Assembly (NCBI GenBank): GCA_038326995.1
Contig: JBBQKP010000182.1
Span: 1-6,892 of the forward strand
Direction: 5' to 3'
DNA length: 6,892 nucleotides
Origin: JBBQKP01 sp038326995
GTDB lineage: Bacteria > Planctomycetota > Phycisphaerae > Tepidisphaerales > Tepidisphaeraceae
Shown: piece by piece, positions 1-5,893 of the stretch
Layout of the letters: every line of letters starts with the position of its first letter
How positions within the stretch are numbered: the stretch's first letter is position 1
Program-made: the position numbers and the translations under genes
Notes under the pieces: model-generated
The model's input: the letters and a program-made list of their open reading frames with translations, nothing else
The model's database searches: none
Told to the model about the DNA's origin: nothing

Positions 1-1
1 G

Positions 2-2593
2 GTTGCCGCCAGCACACTCGACGCCTTCTACAGCGAATTCTCCAACGCACTCAATAACAATTCCTCTGGCGTCGCCGTCCTGAGCGAACAGAGTTCTTCA
101 ATCAGTTTCGCCGCCGCTAAGGCATCATTCCTGAAGAAGTATCCGCAGGCGAGTTGGGTCACCTACGAACCGACGTCCGGCATAGAGCCGACGCCGCGGC
201 TTCTTTTGGACCTCAGCAAAGCCAAGACGATCGTCTCCATCGACTGCGACATCTTGGGCAGTCATCCGAACAAAATCGCGCACGCACGCGACTGGGCGAA
301 GAATCGAAAGACCGCCGACAAGGGCGAGATGAGCCGGGTTTATCTCGCCGAAAGCACGCTGAGCTCCACGGGCTCAGCCGTCGACGTGCGACTGCCCGTC
401 CGCGCTTCGCGAATGCTGGTTATTCTCAACGCGATTGGAAGCGCGCTGGGCGTTCCCAGCAGCATCGGAGAGCTGACCGAAAGTGAAAAGAAATTTGTTG
501 ATGCCGCGAGTTCTGATCTGAAAAAATCAGGCTCGGCCGGCGTCGTCGTCGCGGGCGAACATCTGGGTCAGGCCGCCTCCGTTCTGGCCGTGGCGATCAA
601 TACGAGTCTGAAATCCGCCGCCGCGACGGTGGTGTCTTGCGACGCCACGCACAATGACCTTGCCGCCTTGAAAAAACTCGCCGACGATGCGAAATCGGGC
701 GCAATCAAAGTGCTGCTCATCATCGGCGGCAATCCGGCTTACAATGCCCCGGTCGACCTTGGCCTGATCGACGCGATCAAGGCCGTCCCGACCTCTGCTC
801 ACATCGGTCTCTTCGCCGACGAAACCAGCAAACTCTGCGACTGGCACATCAACCGCGCTCACTACCTCGAAAGCTGGGGCGATGCCCGCGCCTTCGACGG
901 TACTGTCTCGATCCAACAGCCACTTATTCTGCCTCTCTTCGGCGGCGTTTCGCCCATCGAAGTGCTCGCAAAACTCACGGGTGATGAGATTCTCGACGGG
1001 CAGCTTCTGGTCAGGCGTGCTCTTTCTCAGCAAATTCCAAATGACGCAGCCTGGCAAACCGCTCTTCACGACGGCTTCATCAACGATACCGCCTACAAGG
1101 CCGCGACCGTGGATGTGCAGCTGAAACTCGACGTGCCCTCGGCCGGAAGCGGGACCGAAATCCGCTTCGTCCCGAGCCAATCCCTCTTCGACGGCCGATA
1201 CGCGAACAACGGCTGGCTCCAAGAGCTTCCCGACTCACTGACCAAGCTCGTGTGGGACAACGCCGCGATGATGAGCAAGGCCGACGCAGACGAAAAAGGG
1301 CTGAAGACCGGCGACCTGATCGCCATCGAAACCAACGGCTTCAAGCTTTCACAAATTCCCGTATTCGTTCTATGGGGCCAGCCGCGCGGGTCGATCACCC
1401 TGATCCTAGGCTACGGCCGAACGGCTTCGGGTCGCGTCGGCACGGGCGTGGGCTTCAACGTCAATACCATCCGAACCTCAGGCCAGCCGCACATCGCCTA
1501 CGGGTCGTTTACCGCACTGGGTTCAAGCTACGCACTCGTCAGCACGCAGGACTATCAGCAGGCCGACTGGGTGGCGGCGGGGATCGAAAAGGTCCGCATC
1601 GGCGACAAAGGCAAGCAAGGCCGAATCGTGCGTGAGGCCTCGCTGGTCGAGTACAAGAAAGACCCGAAATTCGTCGACACTGCGATTCACCGCCTGCCAT
1701 TGCAGCAGCTCTTTGACGCGCCTTACAAGAAGCCGCCAGCCCATCCCGACGCACCCACCGCCTTCAACTACCCACACGCCTGGGGCATGTCGATCGACAT
1801 GAACAGTTGCATCGGCTGCAGCGCGTGCGTCATCGCCTGTCAAAGCGAAAACAATATCCCCATCGTCGGCAAGGACATGGTCGCGATGAACCGCGAAATG
1901 CACTGGATTCGACTGGACCGATATTTCAAGACCGTCACGAACGAAAAGGGCTACGCCGACGACTTCGAAAACGTCGAGATGATTTACATGCCCGTGGCCT
2001 GCGTGCATTGCGAAAACGCCCCGTGCGAACAGGTTTGCCCCGTCGCCGCCACCGTGCACGACACCGAAGGGCTCAACACGATGGTATACAACCGCTGCAT
2101 CGGCACGCGGTATTGTGCGAACAACTGCCCCTACAAGGTCCGCCGCTTTAACTACTTCGACTGGCAAAGCCGCGACCCGCGCGGCGGATTTTTCAACGCC
2201 ATCTGGTTCAAGCTTCCCGATCAACAGCAAATCGAAAGCGTCGATAAGGTCAAGGCATTGGGTTTCAACCCCGATGTCTCCGTCCGAATGCGCGGCGTCA
2301 TGGAGAAATGCACCTACTGCACTCAGCGAATCAAACGCTCCACCATCCAGCGAAAGAACGAATTCTCCAAAGGCCAGCGCGCCGGTTATGTCGTCGATGA
2401 TTTCGACGTCGTGACCGCATGCATGAATGCCTGCCCTACCCAGGCGATCACCTTCGGAAACCTGAACGACAAAGAAAGCGCCGTGCTCAAAGAGCATAAG
2501 AACAAGCGTGCGTACGCCCTGCTTGAAGAACTCAATACTCGCCCCCGAACCATGTATCTGGCGAAAATTCGTAACCCGCTGGAAGAAGCTTAA
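2..2593 (+). CDS. actB: ACIII subunit ActB, molybdopterin-oxidoreductase-like/Fe-S fusion (5' partial)
   Basis: This is the iron-sulfur subunit of Alternative Complex III. It carries electrons from quinol oxidation toward the c-hemes on the periplasmic face. The frame is open from base 2 to the TAA at 2591-2593 (863 residues seen). The true start, and any Tat or lipoprotein signal, lie upstream. Residues 1 to about 580 match the B1 domain, a molybdoprotein-like fold that in this family carries no molybdenum cofactor. Landmarks are IIGGNPAYNAP near residues 239-249, YLESWGDARAFDGT, NNGWLQELP and LGYGRTASGRVG. From about 587 comes the B2 ferredoxin domain with four cysteine sets: C603/606/609/613; C667/670/675/679; C699, T702, C705, C709; and C770/773 with C807/811. 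Thr702 replaces a cluster ligand, so this set should hold [3Fe-4S] and the other three [4Fe-4S], as described for the family. The TTG at 206 is internal, because homology-like sequence continues before it. The identification is firm; only the N-terminus is unseen. Confidence 0.96.
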   Translation, partial: VAASTLDAFYSEFSNALNNNSSGVAVLSEQSSSISFAAAKASFLKKYPQASWVTYEPTSGIEPTPRLLLDLSKAKTIVSIDCDILGSHPNKIAHARDWAKNRKTADKGEMSRVYLAESTLSSTGSAVDVRLPVRASRMLVILNAIGSALGVPSSIGELTESEKKFVDAASSDLKKSGSAGVVVAGEHLGQAASVLAVAINTSLKSAAATVVSCDATHNDLAALKKLADDAKSGAIKVLLIIGGNPAYNAPVDLGLIDAIKAVPTSAHIGLFADETSKLCDWHINRAHYLESWGDARAFDGTVSIQQPLILPLFGGVSPIEVLAKLTGDEILDGQLLVRRALSQQIPNDAAWQTALHDGFINDTAYKAATVDVQLKLDVPSAGSGTEIRFVPSQSLFDGRYANNGWLQELPDSLTKLVWDNAAMMSKADADEKGLKTGDLIAIETNGFKLSQIPVFVLWGQPRGSITLILGYGRTASGRVGTGVGFNVNTIRTSGQPHIAYGSFTALGSSYALVSTQDYQQADWVAAGIEKVRIGDKGKQGRIVREASLVEYKKDPKFVDTAIHRLPLQQLFDAPYKKPPAHPDAPTAFNYPHAWGMSIDMNSCIGCSACVIACQSENNIPIVGKDMVAMNREMHWIRLDRYFKTVTNEKGYADDFENVEMIYMPVACVHCENAPCEQVCPVAATVHDTEGLNTMVYNRCIGTRYCANNCPYKVRRFNYFDWQSRDPRGGFFNAIWFKLPDQQQIESVDKVKALGFNPDVSVRMRGVMEKCTYCTQRIKRSTIQRKNEFSKGQRAGYVVDDFDVVTACMNACPTQAITFGNLNDKESAVLKEHKNKRAYALLEELNTRPRTMYLAKIRNPLEEA

Positions 2594-2694
2594 GGCAGAA
2601 GAGCTAAGAGCAAAAAGTCTAAGAGCCTGACACTTTCAACACGTAGACTGAATCGCTGAGAACTGACAACTGACCACTTATTCCTTTCCTCCCC
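2594..2694 (+). repeat. actB-actC intergenic region with short direct repeats
   Basis: This is the longest gap in the operon. It contains two copies of CTAAGAGC (2604-2611 and 2619-2626). It also has three consecutive degenerate 7-base units, CTGAGAA, CTGACAA and CTGACCA (2656-2676). It ends in a 14-base all-pyrimidine tract that abuts the actC start. I see no open frame of note, no tRNA-like fold, no hairpin followed by a T-run, and no convincing -35/-10 pair. The repeats could be the remains of a dispersed intergenic element; that is inference. Confidence 0.6.
2681..2694 (+). promoter_or_regulatory. Pyrimidine-only leader directly before the actC start, no Shine-Dalgarno
   Basis: Fourteen consecutive C/T bases run up to the actC ATG, in the place where an AG-rich ribosome-binding site would be expected. 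The start is nevertheless well supported by ActC N-terminal similarity just downstream. A very similar tract precedes actD. Initiation may rely on an S1-type or otherwise SD-independent route; that is inference. Confidence 0.45.
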
Positions 2695-4257
2695 ATGGCC
2701 ACAATCAGCAATCCATTTTTCATCGGCGGAACGGAAGTCGATAACACGATCGACGACCCCAGAGGCCGTTCGCCGCTCGTATTAGGTGGCAAGGGTTTTC
2801 GCGACGTCACCGACACCGTGGTGGGCGTGCAGGACAAATGCAACACGCTCGCGTGGTATATTTGTTTCGGCATCTCGCTTTCACTTCTGTCGTGTCTGGT
2901 CGTCACGCTTGGTCTGCTGTTCTCGACCGGCGTCGGCGTGTGGGGCAACAACCAGCCCGTCGGCTGGGCGTTTGACATCATCAACTTCGTGTTCTGGGTC
3001 GGCATCGGACACGCAGGCACCCTCATCAGCGCTATTTTATTCCTGTTCCGACAGAACTGGCGAACCAGCATCAATCGCTTCGCCGAGTCGATGACCATAT
3101 TCGCGGTCATCTGCGCAGCCATGTATCCGGGTGTGCACGTCGGCAGGCCTTGGCTCGCTTACTGGCTGTTTCCAATCCCCAACCAGATGGGCATGTGGCC
3201 GCAATTCAGAAGCCCGCTCATGTGGGACGTCTTTGCGGTCGGTACGTATTTCACGGTCAGCACGCTGTTCTGGTACGTTGGCATGATCCCCGACATCGCC
3301 ACCCTGCGCGACCGCGCCAAATCCAAAATCAGTTACTTCATCTACGGGTTTCTGTCCTTCGGCTGGACCGGTTCCGTCCGCCACTGGCACCGTTACGAGA
3401 AGATGTACCTTCTGCTGTGTGCTCTCTCCACGCCCTTGGTGCTCAGCGTGCACTCGGTCGTTTCGTTCGACTTTGCGACAAGTCAGTTGCCGGGCTGGCA
3501 CACAACATTCTTCCCTCCGTACTTCGTCGCAGGGGCGGTCTTCGGCGGATTCGCCATGGTGCTCACGCTCGCCATTCCTTGCCGACAATGGCTGGGCCTC
3601 AAGGAAATGATCACCATGCGGCACATTGACAACATGTGCAAAGTCATGCTGGGCGTCGGCATGATCGTCGCCTTCGCGTACATCGTCGAACTCTTCATCG
3701 CCTGGTACTCCTATTACCACTACGAACAGGCCCACTTCCTCAACCGCGCCTTCGGCCCCTACGGCTGGGCGTTCATGGCGCTCTTCGTCTGCAACGTCTT
3801 CGTGCCACAAATCCTGTGGTTCAAATTCGCACGTTCGAACCTCATTATCGTCTTCATCGTCGCCAACTTCATCAACGTTGGCATGTGGCTCGAACGATTC
3901 GTCATCATCGTCTCCAGCCTCCACCGCGACTTCATCCCAGGCTCATGGGGCATGTACTACCCCACGCCTGTCGATATATTCATGTTCGTGGGTTCGTTCG
4001 GCCTGTTCTTTACCCTGTTCTTCCTGTTCCTTCGATTCCTGCCCGTCATCGCGATGGCTGAGGTCAAGAGCGTGATGCCTCAGGCCCACGGCCATCTGCA
4101 CGCCGATCACGACGACGACCATAACCCGCAGCTTGCCACCGCCGGCGCAAGCTCAACGATGCCAGACACAACCGCAGGCGAAAAGCCGGGGGACGAACCC
4201 GGCGGGCAGCCTGGTGAGAAACCAGGTGAGAAACCTTGGCGCGGCGGGAACTGGTAA
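2695..4257 (+). CDS. actC: ACIII membrane subunit ActC, NrfD/PsrC-like, quinone site
   Basis: This is an integral membrane subunit of Alternative Complex III in the NrfD/PsrC (polysulfide reductase) family. In ACIII it forms the quinol-oxidation site next to ActB. The protein has 520 residues. Ten hydrophobic segments can be read at roughly 53-76, 93-118, 132-150, 177-197, 237-257, 275-295, 316-338, 355-374, 382-404 and 426-450. Family-typical stretches are GIGHAGTLISAILFLFRQ (104-120), HVGRPW (148-153) and MWLERFVII (397-405). Positive loops after helices 2 and 4 (RQNWR; RDRAKSK and RHWHRYEK) put those loops, and so both termini, in the cytoplasm. After helix 10 there is an extra tail of about 60 residues: a His/Asp-rich segment (465-477) and then five GxxP units (495-514). 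The ATG at 2695 is chosen because the ActC-like leader FIGGTEVDN starts at once. A pyrimidine tract, not a Shine-Dalgarno sequence, precedes it. Confidence 0.96.
   Translation: MATISNPFFIGGTEVDNTIDDPRGRSPLVLGGKGFRDVTDTVVGVQDKCNTLAWYICFGISLSLLSCLVVTLGLLFSTGVGVWGNNQPVGWAFDIINFVFWVGIGHAGTLISAILFLFRQNWRTSINRFAESMTIFAVICAAMYPGVHVGRPWLAYWLFPIPNQMGMWPQFRSPLMWDVFAVGTYFTVSTLFWYVGMIPDIATLRDRAKSKISYFIYGFLSFGWTGSVRHWHRYEKMYLLLCALSTPLVLSVHSVVSFDFATSQLPGWHTTFFPPYFVAGAVFGGFAMVLTLAIPCRQWLGLKEMITMRHIDNMCKVMLGVGMIVAFAYIVELFIAWYSYYHYEQAHFLNRAFGPYGWAFMALFVCNVFVPQILWFKFARSNLIIVFIVANFINVGMWLERFVIIVSSLHRDFIPGSWGMYYPTPVDIFMFVGSFGLFFTLFFLFLRFLPVIAMAEVKSVMPQAHGHLHADHDDDHNPQLATAGASSTMPDTTAGEKPGDEPGGQPGEKPGEKPWRGGNW
4177..4236 (+). 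repeat. Tandem GxxP-coding repeat at the 3' end of actC
   Basis: Five in-frame 12-base units encode GEKP, GDEP, GGQP, GEKP and GEKP (ActC residues 495-514). The last two units (4213-4224 and 4225-4236) differ only in their final base, which suggests recent slippage or duplication. The earlier three have diverged in sequence but keep Gly at position 1 and Pro at position 4. The segment is predicted to be a disordered cytoplasmic extension beyond helix 10. Confidence 0.85.
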
Positions 4258-4297
4258 CGGCACGCACCCGCTGCGACCTTCGCAACTAACCTATTTA

Positions 4298-4313
4298 CTT
4301 TCCCTTCATTCCC
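4298..4313 (+). promoter_or_regulatory. Pyrimidine-rich leader before the actD start, no Shine-Dalgarno
   Basis: Fifteen of the sixteen bases before the actD ATG are pyrimidines, the only purine being A at 4308. The join to the gene, TCCC followed by ATGGCTACA, nearly copies the actC start (TCCCC followed by ATGGCCACA). The rest of the 56-base gap after actC shows no promoter or terminator that I can support. Confidence 0.45.
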
Positions 4314-4964
4314 ATGGCTACAGCAACCCTCGAAACACCCTACGGCCTGACACGCGAAGTGACGCTCGTCCGCGATCCGTCCATCGACGCATCCATCGAC
4401 ATCGAACACAGCGAGACCGTCGCAGTCCTTGCCGAATACGACACCGTTGATGCCGTCTTCTACGCGGCCGACAAAGTCCGCAAAGCCGGTTACTCGCGGT
4501 GGGATGTCCACTCCCCTTTCCCCATCCACGGCATCGACCCGATCATGGGAATCAAGCCCACCATCCTCCCCTGGATCGTCCTGGCGGGCGGAACCACCGG
4601 CATGATCGCGGGCCTGTTCCTTACCCTCTTCACAATGGCCACCAGCATCCCCGCTCTCGGACAATTCAGTGGTTATCCATACCTCATCTCAGGTAAGCCG
4701 CTCAACTCACTCCCGGCCTATATCCCGCCGATCTTCGAACTGACCATTCTCTTTTCCGCATTCGGTGCGGTATTTGGCATGCTTCTCCTGAACAATCTGC
4801 CGATGCTCTACAACCCGCTGTTTCGCAGCCACCGCTTCAAACGCGCGACCGACGACCGCTTCTTCGTCGTGATAGAAACGGCCGACGTAAAATACGACGA
4901 AGTCGAAACTGTAAAACTGCTGCGAAGCACAAAGCCCCTGGCCCTGGAACGCGTCGAAGACTAG
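4314..4964 (+). CDS. actD: ACIII membrane subunit ActD (DUF3341)
   Basis: This small membrane subunit of Alternative Complex III belongs to the DUF3341 family. Its exact catalytic role is not settled; structurally it packs against the ActC/ActF-type membrane sector. The 216-residue length is normal for the family. Diagnostic stretches are VLAEYDTVDAVFYAADKVRKAGY (38-60), the invariant-looking HSPFPIHGIDPIMG (66-79), and two hydrophobic helices at about 84-108 and 138-161. The N-terminal globular part and the C-terminal part (DRFFVVIETADVKYD, 181-195) should both lie in the cytoplasm, given two helices and basic flanks (RSHRFKR after helix 2). The start at 4314 gives about 35 residues ahead of the conserved domain. 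It is supported by the matching start context at actC. The gene ends in TAG and is followed by 69 bases before actE. Confidence 0.95.
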   Translation: MATATLETPYGLTREVTLVRDPSIDASIDIEHSETVAVLAEYDTVDAVFYAADKVRKAGYSRWDVHSPFPIHGIDPIMGIKPTILPWIVLAGGTTGMIAGLFLTLFTMATSIPALGQFSGYPYLISGKPLNSLPAYIPPIFELTILFSAFGAVFGMLLLNNLPMLYNPLFRSHRFKRATDDRFFVVIETADVKYDEVETVKLLRSTKPLALERVED

Positions 4965-5033
4965 CCCTGTCAAAATCGTACCATGCGTTTTCAGGCCGAC
5001 CTCAGAACAAACTGAATCTCAAACCCCGAACCC

Positions 5034-5840
5034 TTGAATACACCCTCCCCAAAATCAGACGGCAAGAAACTGCTGCTCTACAGCTCACCGGCCTCGTCGC
5101 TCGGGTGGCGCGCGATGTTCAAAGCCAAGTGGTCGCCCGCCTTGGCGTTCGCCATCGTGTCCGTCGTGATCGGGTCCTGGCTCGCGTTCGCCATGGCCAT
5201 TCGCGCGCGAAACGACCTGGCCAAGAAAGAGCCGAGGATTCACCTCATCCAGGACATGGATAATCAGGTAAAGGTGAAATACCAGGCGCGCTCGACCCTC
5301 TTCGCCGACGGCCGCGCAGAGCGACCGCCCGTTCTGGGCACGATCGCCCGCGGCAGGCTGCAACTCGACGACCACATGCATCGCGGCTATTCCACCGACG
5401 GCGACGGCAAGAGCGTGTTTTTCGACGGTTTTCCTGACGATCTCAAGATCGACGACGACCTGCTCGCACGCGGCCAGAAGATGTTCAACATCAGCTGCTC
5501 CCTTTGTCACGGCAAGGACGGCTACGGCAACGGCCCGATCCATATTCGCGCCAACAAACTTGCAGGCGTATATGGCACGAGCTGGGTTCAACCCAGCAAC
5601 CTTCACTCTGACAGCGTCAAAGGCCGCGTTAACGGCCATATCTACAACACCATCAACCTGGGCATCCGCAACATGGCAGGATACGGGACACAGCTCAACG
5701 TCTACGACCGTTGGGCTATCGTCGCTTACGTCAGAGCACTTCAGTTATCAGATGCCGTGCCCGTCGAAAAGCTGGCTTCAGACAAAGCAGCTCAAGGCAC
5801 GCCGGTATCGTCTGCGGATGTGCAACCTGGCGCTCGATAG
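5034..5840 (+). CDS. actE: ACIII monoheme cytochrome c subunit ActE
   Basis: This is the monoheme cytochrome c subunit of Alternative Complex III and takes electrons on the periplasmic side. It has 268 residues from a TTG start. One hydrophobic anchor lies at about 36-56, and the rest is predicted periplasmic. Family landmarks in order are HLIQDMDNQVKVKYQ (70-84), FADGRAERPPVLGTIARG (90-107), RGQKMFNISCSLCHG with the CXXCH heme site C155/C158/H159, and NMAGYGTQL, where Met214 is the likely distal heme ligand. The final helix DRWAIVAYVRALQLS (225-239) is typical of class I cytochromes. No lipobox cysteine is seen; the first cysteine is in the heme site. The start is uncertain. An in-frame stop at 5013 leaves TTG 5034 as the upstream option. 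ATG 5115 (residue 28) would still keep the anchor and has GGGTGG a few bases ahead. Confidence 0.93.
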   Translation: MNTPSPKSDGKKLLLYSSPASSLGWRAMFKAKWSPALAFAIVSVVIGSWLAFAMAIRARNDLAKKEPRIHLIQDMDNQVKVKYQARSTLFADGRAERPPVLGTIARGRLQLDDHMHRGYSTDGDGKSVFFDGFPDDLKIDDDLLARGQKMFNISCSLCHGKDGYGNGPIHIRANKLAGVYGTSWVQPSNLHSDSVKGRVNGHIYNTINLGIRNMAGYGTQLNVYDRWAIVAYVRALQLSDAVPVEKLASDKAAQGTPVSSADVQPGAR

Positions 5841-5893
5841 GTCAGTCTCATGCGGCCGATCGCTAGTCAAGAGTTTTCTCCAGAAACCCAAAC

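Noticed and set aside
206..208. TTG as a possible start of actB
   Set aside because: The frame is open back to base 2 and the upstream residues (SGVAVLSEQSSS, YPQASWVTYEP) look like normal ActB sequence. This is an internal Leu codon of a gene cut by the window edge.
527..1222. Minus-strand open frame opposite the actB N-terminal domain
   Set aside because: It has no recognisable domain and lies fully inside a well-supported gene.
1523..2497. Long open frame on the minus strand across the actB ferredoxin domain
   Set aside because: It lies wholly antisense to the four cysteine motifs of actB and reads as Val/Asp/His-rich sequence without any family motif. It is a by-product of GC-rich codon use on the other strand.
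3037..3924. Long minus-strand open frame opposite actC
   Set aside because: Its translation is strongly acidic and His/Glu/Asp-rich, as expected from reading hydrophobic helix codons in reverse. The plus strand has a complete ten-helix ActC.
4258..4313. Terminator or promoter between actC and actD, and likewise in the gaps at 4965-5033 and 5841-5893
   Set aside because: I could not find a GC-rich hairpin followed by a T-run, or a credible -35/-10 pair, in any of these gaps.
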